Notes under the pieces: model-generated
The model's input: the letters and a program-made list of their open reading frames with translations, nothing else
Database searches by the model: none
Told to the model about the DNA's origin: nothing
Virus record (IMG/VR): IMGVR_UViG_3300030419_006873
Coordinates: 1-20,622 of that record
Strand: one strand, 5' to 3'
DNA: 20,622 bases
Origin: a virus
Part shown: positions 1 to 7,547 of the stretch, in pieces
Layout of the letters: every line of letters starts with the position of its first letter
How positions within the stretch are numbered: the stretch's first letter is position 1
Position numbers and translations under genes: made by a program

Positions 1-2127
1 GTATTTGAACTCAACCGAAAGTATAACTCTAAGATTGAGGAGACTGAAGAGGTTGCACGTAACGTGAATTGGAACCTTAATAAGTTTGAGTGGGACAATC
101 TGTTCAACTACGGCGAGGGAAACAGCGTTGATTTTACCAACCTCAACGGTATTGTTGGCATCTTTGGAAAGAATTTCTCCGGTAAGTCCAGCATTATTGA
201 CGGCTTACTCTATACCATGTTTAACACCACGTCAAAGAACGAGCGTAAGAATTATAACATTATCAATCAAAACAAGAAGGATTGTATGGGGCGCCTGGAG
301 TTGCAGGTGGGCGATAAGACCTACACGATTGAGCGTAAGTCCGAAAAGTATGTGAAGAAACTTAAGGGCGAAGTTACCAACGAGGCGCGCACTTTCTTGG
401 AATTCAGCGGTATGGATCCTGCCGTTGGGGAAGAAACTAGCCTCAACGGCACCACTCGTAACGAGACCGATGCCCATATTCGGAAGCGCTTCGGCACAGT
501 AGAAGACTTTTTGTTGACCTCTATGTCGAGCCAGCTCGATAGTTTGTCGTTCATTAAAGAGGGGTCTACTCGACGCAAGGAAATCCTCGCTAAGTTCTTG
601 GATTTAGATATCTTTGAGAAAAAGTTTAAGCTCGCCCACGAAGACGGCGCGGACCTTAAAGCCGTAATTCGACGCGTCGGAGACACCGATTATAGTAATG
701 ATATTGCAATAGCCGAGGTTCAGTACGAAGAAGCTCAGAAAGCGCTCGATGCAGAAGTTAAGAGCTGTGAACGATTGAGACTCGACCTGTCTGCGGCAGT
801 TCAGAAACAGGAGGCCTTAACCGACCAGATTAATTCTATCCCGGCAGAGCGACTGGATATCAAGAATCTGTTGGAGACGCGCTCGTCGCTTGAAAAAAAG
901 ATCGATGATACTGATGCTAATATCGCAGAACTGAAAGAAGAGAACATTCGTTACGACAAGAAGTTAAAAGAGTATGATGATTTCTTGACAACCATTGACA
1001 TCGAAGATCTTCTGGCCCAAAAGAAGGATTACGATGATTTTAAGCAAAAGTATGAAGACACTGTTAACAGTGCGCGCCTCTTAGACAATGACTATAAGGC
1101 TATGACCAAGAAGTTGGATTTGCTAGATGAAGTTCCATGTGGCAATAAGTACCCTGCATGTCAGTTTATTCACGATGCAAATGTGGCCGCTGTAGAGTTG
1201 CCCTCTCTAGAGGTTGAGATTATCGAAAAGATTGAAGAAGCAAAGGGATACAAGACAAGGGTAGTTTCGGTAGATTCAGCGGAAATGATTAATCTTATTG
1301 ATAACTACAACAATACTATAATTTATAAGAACAACATTGAGATTGAAAAACGTGACAACAAGGTATCTATAGAGAAACTGTATGCCAAGATTAAAGGTCA
1401 TCGCGATGGCTTGAGGGCGACTAACGAGAAGATCGAGCTGTATGAAGAGAAGAAGGATTTGATCAAGAATATTGAAAAACTCCTTAACACGCGCAGCGAA
1501 GTAGACGAGAAAATAGGAAATCTTCAAATTGAGGTCTCAGAGACCGAAGAGTCTATTAATCTTCACAACCGGCAGTTAGGTTCGATGGAGCAGAAGGTTG
1601 AGGATCTTAAAGAGAAAAGGCAAGAACTTGACGAAATACGAGAGGAATACGCAGCTTATGATTTGTTTATGCGATGCACTCACTCTAATGGTATTGCTTA
1701 TGATATTATTAAAAAGCGGTTGCCAGTTATTAATGGAGAGGTAGCCAAGGTGCTCTCCAATATTGTAGACTTCGACGTCTTCTTTCAGGAGGATGGTCGT
1801 AAGCTAGACATTCTTATCAAACACCCCAAGCATGATCCGCGCCCCATCGAGATGGGCTCCGGCGCCGAGAAGACGGTGGCGGCCATGGCAATTCGTTTGG
1901 CACTCCTATCGGTGTCGTCACTTCCTAAGGGTAATATCTTTATTTTGGACGAACCCGGGACGGCCCTCGATGCTGAGAATATGGAAGGATTCATTCGGAT
2001 ATTACAACTAATTAAAATGTATTTTAAAACCGTCATTCTTATTTCTCACGTAGACTCGCTAAAAGATATTGTCGATCTAGAGATTACGATTGATAAGAAG
2101 GATGGATTTGCAAGGGTAAATCAATGA
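1..2127 (+). CDS. SbcC/Rad50-like recombination endonuclease ATPase subunit (T4 gp46-like), 5' partial
   Basis: This is an SMC-type ATPase that pairs with an SbcD/gp47 nuclease in phage recombination, DNA-end processing and host DNA breakdown. Numbering from the GTG at 64, it has a Walker A (GKNFSGKSS, K41), long heptad-rich coiled coils on both sides of a central CGNKYPAC hook (C359, C366), an ABC signature (SGAEKT, near 599), a Walker B (FILDEPG, D629/E630) and an H-loop His662. The frame is open to base 1 with no stop, and the codons before the GTG (ending EEVARNVNW) read as normal protein. The gene therefore probably starts outside the window and the GTG is internal. The hook is Cx6C rather than the usual CxxC. 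The nuclease partner is not in view. The family call is firm; the true start is unknown. Confidence 0.93.
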   Translation, partial: VFELNRKYNSKIEETEEVARNVNWNLNKFEWDNLFNYGEGNSVDFTNLNGIVGIFGKNFSGKSSIIDGLLYTMFNTTSKNERKNYNIINQNKKDCMGRLELQVGDKTYTIERKSEKYVKKLKGEVTNEARTFLEFSGMDPAVGEETSLNGTTRNETDAHIRKRFGTVEDFLLTSMSSQLDSLSFIKEGSTRRKEILAKFLDLDIFEKKFKLAHEDGADLKAVIRRVGDTDYSNDIAIAEVQYEEAQKALDAEVKSCERLRLDLSAAVQKQEALTDQINSIPAERLDIKNLLETRSSLEKKIDDTDANIAELKEENIRYDKKLKEYDDFLTTIDIEDLLAQKKDYDDFKQKYEDTVNSARLLDNDYKAMTKKLDLLDEVPCGNKYPACQFIHDANVAAVELPSLEVEIIEKIEEAKGYKTRVVSVDSAEMINLIDNYNNTIIYKNNIEIEKRDNKVSIEKLYAKIKGHRDGLRATNEKIELYEEKKDLIKNIEKLLNTRSEVDEKIGNLQIEVSETEESINLHNRQLGSMEQKVEDLKEKRQELDEIREEYAAYDLFMRCTHSNGIAYDIIKKRLPVINGEVAKVLSNIVDFDVFFQEDGRKLDILIKHPKHDPRPIEMGSGAEKTVAAMAIRLALLSVSSLPKGNIFILDEPGTALDAENMEGFIRILQLIKMYFKTVILISHVDSLKDIVDLEITIDKKDGFARVNQ

Positions 2128-2183
2128 ACACGGCATTTTGGGAAGCGCTCCTAGCGGGCCTCACTTTTAAAAAAAGATTTTGA
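2124..2183 (+). CDS. possible 19-residue peptide overlapping the end of the SbcC-like gene
   Basis: The ATG overlaps the upstream TGA in an ATGA arrangement typical of translational coupling. It is preceded by an AAGGG-like element about 7 bases upstream. The peptide begins MNTAFWEALLAGL and ends in a basic KKRF tail. Its stop codon directly abuts the stop of the reverse gene (TGATCA at 2181-2186). It could be a real micro-gene or simply a chance frame between two convergent genes. No function can be assigned. Confidence 0.3.
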   Translation: MNTAFWEALLAGLTFKKRF

Positions 2184-2891
2184 TCAGAGCTGACTCGGAT
2201 CCAGTCCGTATGTTTGGTAGATATAGTCCATCACTGCCATACGTTTTCGTTCCTCGTCGCCTGTATACCATATCCACACCAGCAAGTTTCCAATAATAGA
2301 AATTTCTGCTAATGTATTTCGGATATCGTCCTCGACCCAATTGATGTGTTCGTCAGACAATCCCTCCACAGGGATGTCAAGAGATGTCGCGATAGAATAG
2401 AGTATATACCAGTTGCTGTCGTCGTACGCCTTCCTTGCTTTAATAAAAAGCTCCTCTCGCCTAACAATCTCGGCAGTTGGAAGACCAAGCGCTTGAAGTT
2501 TATCGGGGTGTGTTTGGGTGGCTATTTTGTGAAATATTTTTTTTAATTGGGATGATTTGGTTTTTGCTTCTTTGTTGACTGGGGATTCCTTCGCTTCATC
2601 CTCTATTTCGGCGACTTCCTCTGGCTCCGAGTGGCCCTCTGAGGGCTCTTCCATGTTCCTCTTATTCGCCTGTTCGATCAATTCATCATGTCGCTGCTGA
2701 AGTCGCTCTTCCAAGGCGTGGTCTAATTTTTTTTGAGACTCCTCTGAAAGGTTGGTTATAACTTTTTTTATTTCTGCATTAAAAAGATTTTCAGCATCAG
2801 GAAGCAGTTCTTTGTGGTATTCTAGGTCAGCGTGCACAAACTCAGCATTTTTGAGTGTTTTTTTAAGCTTGTATTTAAGTTGTTTAGACAT
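2184..2891 (-). CDS. J-domain-like (DnaJ-type) protein
   Basis: This 235-residue protein is probably a co-chaperone that stimulates a host Hsp70 (DnaK). Residues 1-75 are charged and helical, and residues 80-105 form an acidic linker (rich in Glu, Pro and Ser). From about 112 a J-domain-like helix-loop-helix carries the diagnostic HPD triplet (residues 128-130, context ATQTHPDKL), followed by a helix with KARKAYDD. The C-terminal 65 residues (GLSDEHINW to the end) are mixed aliphatic/aromatic and not recognised. The start is ATG with AGGA about 8 bases upstream. It is the only reverse-strand gene in the window, convergent with the SbcC-like gene and divergent from the membrane-protein genes. 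It has no Gly/Phe region or zinc fingers, so it is not a full DnaJ. Its role in head assembly or replication is inference. Confidence 0.72.
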   Translation of the reverse strand: MSKQLKYKLKKTLKNAEFVHADLEYHKELLPDAENLFNAEIKKVITNLSEESQKKLDHALEERLQQRHDELIEQANKRNMEEPSEGHSEPEEVAEIEDEAKESPVNKEAKTKSSQLKKIFHKIATQTHPDKLQALGLPTAEIVRREELFIKARKAYDDSNWYILYSIATSLDIPVEGLSDEHINWVEDDIRNTLAEISIIGNLLVWIWYTGDEERKRMAVMDYIYQTYGLDPSQL

Positions 2892-2932
2892 AGTTGTTAT
2901 CCTGGGCTAATTAGTAAGCGAGGGAAGTCATT
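2892..2932. promoter_or_regulatory. 41-base divergent intergenic region
   Basis: This is the only divergent junction in the window. It carries the ribosome binding sites of both flanking genes: AGGATAA for the reverse gene and GAGGGAAG for the forward gene. It is too short to hold two complete promoters, so at least one transcript must start inside the opposite gene or further upstream. I see no clear -35/-10 pair and no T4-type TATAAATA late promoter here. Confidence 0.35.
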
Positions 2933-3118
2933 ATGCGACATATTATAGATAAAGGTTTAGAGAAACTGGTTTCCAGGAAACTGATGGCGTGGGCTACGGC
3001 GACTGGTCTTTTGCTCTTTGCGGATCTGGCCTCTAGCGATTGGGTAATTATTACCACCGTTTATATCGGTGGTCAAACTGTTATTGATGCTGTTGCTAAA
3101 CTGAAAGGCTACAAATGA
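2933..3118 (+). CDS. small membrane protein (holin-like size and topology)
   Basis: This 61-residue protein has a basic N-terminus (RHIIDKGLEKLVSRK) followed by two hydrophobic stretches at about residues 18-32 and 36-54, separated by a short polar turn (ASSDW). The C-terminus is KLKGYK. Size and hydrophobicity fit a small holin or another inner-membrane phage protein. The start ATG has GAGGGAAG about 7 bases upstream. Its stop overlaps the ATG of the next gene (ATGA), so the two are probably translationally coupled. It opens a three-gene run of envelope proteins, which makes a lysis role plausible, but no sequence motif proves it. Confidence 0.65.
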   Translation: MRHIIDKGLEKLVSRKLMAWATATGLLLFADLASSDWVIITTVYIGGQTVIDAVAKLKGYK

Positions 3119-3534
3119 TTGCCGCTATAAAAATTAAAACGGCCGCTAAGAAGACGTGGCTTTGGGCTAAGAAATTTTGGTGGGTTATAGTAATAGGGCT
3201 TCTGTTTTTTTGTGCCGCACTGATTGGCGCTCTCACTCGGAATGGTGCACTTTTGACTGGTGTACTAGATCTGCTGGAGGCCAAGAGAGATGCTCACGAT
3301 CAGGAGATGGAAACGTTAGCTCACATTCACAACACCGAGATCGCCGAAAAGAATGCTCGGCTAGAAGAGCACCTCAAACGCCGCGCTGAGCTTGAAGAAG
3401 AGTTTGCCAAACGAGGGGAGACCCTAGATAGAGAAAAAGAGGCCGAGCTTAAAAGACTCGTAGATGAGAGCTATAATGACCCTGAGAAACTAGCACAAGA
3501 GCTAGCTGAAGCTTTTGGATTAAAGAATGGTTAA
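3115..3534 (+). CDS. membrane-anchored coiled-coil protein (possible inner-membrane spanin)
   Basis: This 139-residue protein has a basic N-terminus, one strong transmembrane segment at about residues 21-42 (WWVIVIGLLFFCAALIGAL), then a long, highly charged, almost uninterrupted helix rich in Glu, Lys, Arg and Ala (about 55-115). It ends with the tail PEKLAQELAEAFGLKNG. This is the topology of an i-spanin, with an N-terminal anchor and periplasmic coiled coil, although other envelope proteins share it. It overlaps both neighbours: ATGA with the upstream gene and 8 bases with the downstream one. There is no catalytic motif. The spanin reading is inference from topology and context. Confidence 0.7.
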   Translation: MIAAIKIKTAAKKTWLWAKKFWWVIVIGLLFFCAALIGALTRNGALLTGVLDLLEAKRDAHDQEMETLAHIHNTEIAEKNARLEEHLKRRAELEEEFAKRGETLDREKEAELKRLVDESYNDPEKLAQELAEAFGLKNG

Positions 3535-3994
3535 AAAGATATTATCACTTTACTTGGCTGCCTTTATGATGTGCCCAGTCATTGCTTTTGCTGAGGACCT
3601 TCCCTCTGCAGAAGAGTATGATGTTGTGCCTTTAGAGGCCGGCGACCCGGCGCCTTTTGATGGAATACTGATTTCTTTCGATGCCGCGGCCAAAATGGCA
3701 GTCGACAAGAAGTTTGAAGATGCCGAGTGTGATCTGCGAATTAGTTATGAACTCCATATGCAAGGAGAGAGGTTTCAACTTCAGTTAGACTATAAGGATG
3801 TTGAGATTACCTCTTGGAAAGACAAGTATGAATCCATGATGATTCTCAAGAGTGCTGAAAATGATCGCTTGACAGATTTGGTTTTAAAACAGAAGCCAGG
3901 AAAGGATCCTTTTCTGGTAGCGCTTGGGTTTGGGATTGGAACACTTACTTCGTTGGGAATTTTTGCATTGTCAACGGAGATAGTACGTGAGTAA
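3527..3994 (+). CDS. exported protein with signal peptide, helical middle and C-terminal TM (possible spanin partner)
   Basis: This 155-residue protein starts with a clear signal peptide: KK, hydrophobic core, then AFA|ED with likely cleavage after residue 22. There is no good lipobox (FMMC does not fit), so signal peptidase I is more likely than lipoprotein processing. An acidic, Pro-rich stretch precedes GDPAPFDGILISFDAAAKM at about 38-56. A helical, charged region follows (60-125), then a hydrophobic Gly-rich segment at about 130-148 that could be a second membrane anchor. The start lies inside the previous gene and the end overlaps the fibre gene. With the two preceding genes it forms a compact envelope cassette. 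A spanin-like role is inferred, and no endolysin is adjacent. Confidence 0.65.
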   Translation: MVKKILSLYLAAFMMCPVIAFAEDLPSAEEYDVVPLEAGDPAPFDGILISFDAAAKMAVDKKFEDAECDLRISYELHMQGERFQLQLDYKDVEITSWKDKYESMMILKSAENDRLTDLVLKQKPGKDPFLVALGFGIGTLTSLGIFALSTEIVRE

Positions 3995-6296
3995 TAAGCC
4001 GATTAGTGCGGTAATGAGCAACAGCGCCCTACTGGGGTGGCTGGAGCGCTACTACCCTCTGCCGGCAGCTGGCTCAAGTGGCGGCAGTGGAACCCCTGGT
4101 GGTTCGAACACCCAAGTTCAATATAATAGTGCTGGCACTTTTGCTGGCTCGTCAAATTTTACATTTGATGGAACAGACGTAGGCGTCGCTGCCAAGATTT
4201 TCCATGTAGGCGATACGGACACATATATCAACTTTACAAATGACGACATAAACATCCAAGCCGGCGGCGTCAATTTTCTGGATATTACTCAGGATACTCA
4301 AAACGAAATAACTTTTAATGAAGCTGGTGTTGACATTGACTTTAGAGTTGAAACTGCCGATGAATCCCATATGCTCTTTATTCAGGGCTCCTCCAACAGG
4401 ATGAGCATTGGCGACAGCACAAACAGCCCAGGCGCTACACTGGAAGTAACAAATCATGCTTCCGCCGGCGCAACTGGCGTGCCTCTTGTGCAGCTAAATA
4501 GTAATGACACAGATCAGCAATGTCTCGATATTAATGCTGCCAATGTTACTGCAAATGTGGTCAATATAACAGCAAACGATGTAACAACAGCAAGAGTGCT
4601 TTCCATTGGCGCAGATGGCTTAACTACTGGAAATGCATTTAGGGTTGAAGATGATTCGGCAGATACAGGAACAAGAAATACCGCACTCGTAGTTCAGAAT
4701 GATGCCGCGGCGATTGCCGCCACAGCGCTCACCATTCAGTCAGATGGCGGCAAAACAGGAGTAAAAATAGACAAGAATTACTCGGATCTCACTGAAGCCT
4801 CAATAGTCGGCTTAGATATCGACTGGGATAAAACAGGCGCCTCCACGTCAAACAATACCATGTATGGTATCCAACTTGATATGGATAACACCACAGCCAC
4901 CAATGGCATCAACTATATGTATGGTTTACATGTCACACCGACGCTCACACACGCTGCTAATGCCGGCTCCACCTTTGTATACGGCGCGCTTATTGATGCA
5001 CAAGGTGGCACAAACGGCAGCAGTCTCGTCACCGGCTGCAGGATCGCAGCACAAGGCGGCGACTTCAACTACGGACTCCAGCTTGACGTTGAGGACGGCG
5101 CTAACAATGTCGATCTTAGAATTGAAAGTTCAGCCGATAATGGCGATTACTTCCAGATTCAAACCACCACCCACGGTGCAACCACCATCACAACTGTTGA
5201 TGACAATGCTAGCGCTGCGGATCTTACATTTACTGTTGATGGAGATATTAGTTTAGACGCCCTAGCGGGTGCTGGTACAACAACCATCACTAGCGACCTA
5301 ACTGTAAATGGGGCCACTATTTTACATAGCAACGCTGCCGCCAAGCTCAAGGTCCGCGACACAACAAATGACTATCAGGTCACGATAGCCGGTGAAGACA
5401 CTGGACCTAGAATTTACTTCGGCGACCACGACACCGGTGACGATGATTATATGACCATCGGAGCTTTCAACAGCATCAATAATATCGACACCGAGGCTCG
5501 CGACTTCCACCTTTTTGGAACCAATACCACAACCGGTTTTTATTTTGATGAGAGTGTAGGGTATTTTGGAATGGGCACAGATGAGCCCCAAACTCCACTG
5601 CATATCGCCGGCGGCGCGGGTAGGCTCCGTTTATCTGATTCGAACGCCACCACCAATCAAGCCGTTGTGGCATATACCGAATATTATAAAGGGGAGAATG
5701 ACGCTCGCATCGCCTGGGTGGGCTTTGGTTCTGTTAGCAATGAAAACTACGTAATTAACAACCAGACAGCCACAGGCTCCTTCGCAGTGATGACCAACAA
5801 CACAACGGCCCTTGTTGTTGATTCATCTCAAAACACCATCCTGTCGGGAAACCTGATCACTCCAGTTCAACCCGGCTTCTCCGCTTATGGCAGTGCCAAT
5901 CAAACGATAACTCCAAACGTTTGGATGCAGCTCAGCTGTTCTAACGAAGTTTTTGACAACGGTAGCGCCTACAACACCACCACATCCTATTTTACTGCGC
6001 CCATGACCGGCAAGTATCTGATTTCTACCAGTATACGCATAGATGATATTGACTCGGGCGCCAACCAGTATGTTTGGTGCATTATAGACACGAGCAATCG
6101 GGATTATTACTCGGCACTGACAGGTTATGATGTGGATGACGACACCTCTTATTATACACTTCAGGCGAATTGTATAGCGGACATGGATGCTAACGACACC
6201 GCGCGGATACAATTTATTGTTAGATTGACCGCTGGTGCACATACCAACACAGCCAACTCCATGGGCGTACGATTTCAGGGATGGCTATTAGGATAA
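3987..6296 (+). CDS. fibre/adhesin-like virion protein with C-terminal C1q-like domain
   Basis: This 769-residue, Asn/Thr/Asp/Gly-rich protein is a likely trimeric appendage or receptor-binding protein. A short N-terminal segment (LLGWLERYYPLP, perhaps the virion attachment part) and a Gly/Ser linker lead to the fibre motif NTQVQYNSAGTFAG at residue 41. Long beta-repeat stretches follow, including HVGDTDTYINF and GYFGMGTDEPQTPLHI. From about residue 629 to the end the pattern (PGFSAYGS, then YFTAPMTGKYLISTSIRI, then RFQGWLLG) fits a C1q/TNF-like beta-sandwich, a fold known to trimerise and bind ligands at phage fibre tips. The start is GTG with GGAGA 6 bases upstream, overlapping the previous gene by 8 bases. 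Which appendage it forms (tail fibre, baseplate or head fibre) cannot be told from this window. Confidence 0.82.
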   Translation: MSNKPISAVMSNSALLGWLERYYPLPAAGSSGGSGTPGGSNTQVQYNSAGTFAGSSNFTFDGTDVGVAAKIFHVGDTDTYINFTNDDINIQAGGVNFLDITQDTQNEITFNEAGVDIDFRVETADESHMLFIQGSSNRMSIGDSTNSPGATLEVTNHASAGATGVPLVQLNSNDTDQQCLDINAANVTANVVNITANDVTTARVLSIGADGLTTGNAFRVEDDSADTGTRNTALVVQNDAAAIAATALTIQSDGGKTGVKIDKNYSDLTEASIVGLDIDWDKTGASTSNNTMYGIQLDMDNTTATNGINYMYGLHVTPTLTHAANAGSTFVYGALIDAQGGTNGSSLVTGCRIAAQGGDFNYGLQLDVEDGANNVDLRIESSADNGDYFQIQTTTHGATTITTVDDNASAADLTFTVDGDISLDALAGAGTTTITSDLTVNGATILHSNAAAKLKVRDTTNDYQVTIAGEDTGPRIYFGDHDTGDDDYMTIGAFNSINNIDTEARDFHLFGTNTTTGFYFDESVGYFGMGTDEPQTPLHIAGGAGRLRLSDSNATTNQAVVAYTEYYKGENDARIAWVGFGSVSNENYVINNQTATGSFAVMTNNTTALVVDSSQNTILSGNLITPVQPGFSAYGSANQTITPNVWMQLSCSNEVFDNGSAYNTTTSYFTAPMTGKYLISTSIRIDDIDSGANQYVWCIIDTSNRDYYSALTGYDVDDDTSYYTLQANCIADMDANDTARIQFIVRLTAGAHTNTANSMGVRFQGWLLG

Positions 6297-6300
6297 AAAT

Positions 6301-6603
6301 ATGAAAACAATTACAATTACTTTAACAGATTTACAATGGCAAGCTATGGCTGACATTGTGATTGACCCGGAAACTTGGGCCAAGGACGCCACCGCAAACA
6401 AAATGCACAGCTGCATTGAGAAGGTGGTAGCCAAGGAGCAAAAAAGGCTCTTAGAAGACCCAAACGTAGAAACAATCCCAGCAACGGTCGAAGGGATTCT
6501 TCAGTCTCATTTCGAGCAACCTGGCTATAAAACTCGTGCGGAACGCCGGGACGAGGAACTCGCGAGTATGGGACTGCCGCCTATCGATGACCGGAGGGGA
6601 TAA
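6301..6603 (+). CDS. hypothetical protein
   Basis: This 100-residue protein opens with a beta-like segment, KTITITLTDLQWQAM, then a helical charged middle (DPETWAKDATANKMH and onward). It ends with a QPGYKTRAERRDEEL segment. It starts 4 bases after the fibre gene with AGGAT upstream. It has no signal peptide, membrane segment or catalytic motif. Its position just downstream of a fibre gene could suggest an accessory or assembly factor for that fibre, but nothing in the sequence proves it. Confidence 0.65.
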   Translation: MKTITITLTDLQWQAMADIVIDPETWAKDATANKMHSCIEKVVAKEQKRLLEDPNVETIPATVEGILQSHFEQPGYKTRAERRDEELASMGLPPIDDRRG

Positions 6604-6605
6604 TA

Positions 6606-6989
6606 GTGAGTAAAGACCCCGATTATATACCTAAATTAGAAAAGGCCATAGCCCAGAAGTATGGCGATGAAGCAGTCCATAATCCGAAACGTTTTTGGGA
6701 CGAGGATAAAGAGAAAGAGTATATTCAACAGTCTCAAGAAGAACAAAAGAAGTTCGCCAAATTATCCGAATCCCAAGACAAAGTTGAACAAGACGGATTT
6801 TTAATAAACAAAAAACTACTTACTAGAGACCATAAAAGGGACTGCTCGGTTTGTGATAAATATTCTTTTCATCCTCGTGATGATTTGTATATGAATAAGT
6901 TCGATGCATGCTTTGTATGTTATATAAGGCACATAGAAGGCAGAGAACAAAGATGGGCAACCGGGTGGCGACCTACGAAGGAAGAATAA
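6606..6989 (+). CDS. small four-cysteine zinc-ribbon-like protein
   Basis: This 127-residue protein has a charged, Gln/Glu/Lys-rich helical N-terminal half. The C-terminal half carries two CxxC pairs (C80/C83 in CSVC and C102/C105 in CFVC), spaced 18 residues apart and surrounded by aromatics (YSFHPRDDLYMNKFDAC). This is the layout of a zinc ribbon or treble clef, so metal binding is likely and nucleic-acid or protein binding possible. The start is GTG; a strong GGAGGGG lies just upstream, inside the end of the preceding gene. It ends one base before the next ATG. It sits two genes before the terminase, so a role in packaging or late transcription is possible, but unproven. Confidence 0.7.
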   Translation: MSKDPDYIPKLEKAIAQKYGDEAVHNPKRFWDEDKEKEYIQQSQEEQKKFAKLSESQDKVEQDGFLINKKLLTRDHKRDCSVCDKYSFHPRDDLYMNKFDACFVCYIRHIEGREQRWATGWRPTKEE

Positions 6990-6990
6990 G

Positions 6991-7539
6991 ATGGCAACTG
7001 TATTAGAAATCATTCAAGGAATATCCCAAGCTGCAGCAAACGCTGCATGGGACGGGGCACACGAAGAGTCCCTGCAGGCAGACGGTAAAGCGCGCTCAGC
7101 TGGGCTCCGCCGCGAGGAGGGTCACTATATTAATGACCGCCGTGTGATGGATGGCTTTAATGTTAAGTTCATGGGCCCCCTTCTGCGTATTACGTACCAG
7201 TCTGAAGCTCGTATCAAAGAAGTTCAAAGAAATGACTTTGAAGATGATATTGGACGCCATCTTCAGGAAATAGTCAGCTTCCTCAAAAAGGAGTATAAAG
7301 CCATTACAGGAGATACTCTAACTCTGACAAAAGAGGGAGAGCATCATATATTGGTTCAGCGAATGTCAAACTATAGAACGGATGTGCAGGCACATTGTGA
7401 TTATCGCATCGGCGGCGTCTCGGATGTTGTGGAAGTTAACGAGGGATCTGACGAGAATCGACTAGACCAGGCGATCCGCGATTGGCTTTCTCTTGGTCCC
7501 AAGGGTCGACCAAAGAACGATACCCGCAAAGGTAAGTAA
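6991..7539 (+). CDS. hypothetical protein upstream of terminase
   Basis: This 182-residue soluble protein begins MATVLEIIQGISQAAANAAWDGAH. It continues with a basic GLRREEGHYINDRRVMDGFNVKFMG segment and mixed alpha/beta character (LRITYQSEARIKEV), and ends with a basic tail (GPKGRPKNDTRKGK). It has a good SD (AAGGAAG) and is 8 bases before the terminase frame. T4 places the small terminase (gp16) directly before gp17. This protein is of comparable size, but I see no helix-turn-helix or other gp16 signature, so I leave it unassigned. A head- or neck-related structural role is an alternative. Confidence 0.7.
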   Translation: MATVLEIIQGISQAAANAAWDGAHEESLQADGKARSAGLRREEGHYINDRRVMDGFNVKFMGPLLRITYQSEARIKEVQRNDFEDDIGRHLQEIVSFLKKEYKAITGDTLTLTKEGEHHILVQRMSNYRTDVQAHCDYRIGGVSDVVEVNEGSDENRLDQAIRDWLSLGPKGRPKNDTRKGK

Positions 7540-7547
7540 GATATGTT

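Noticed and set aside
2150-2183. Possible terminator (CGCT-CCT-AGCG with later T and A runs) between the convergent genes
   Set aside because: The stem is only 4 base pairs and no T-run follows directly.
4099-4112. GGTTCGAAC, another T-arm-like string
   Set aside because: It is part of the Gly/Ser linker of the fibre gene, and no cloverleaf partners are present.
4864-5256. Open frame of 130 codons on the + strand inside the fibre gene
   Set aside because: It overlaps the real frame entirely, has atypical composition and lacks an SD.
5823-6242. Open frame of 139 codons on the - strand inside the C1q-like region
   Set aside because: It is antisense to a well-supported domain and has no RBS or protein-like features.
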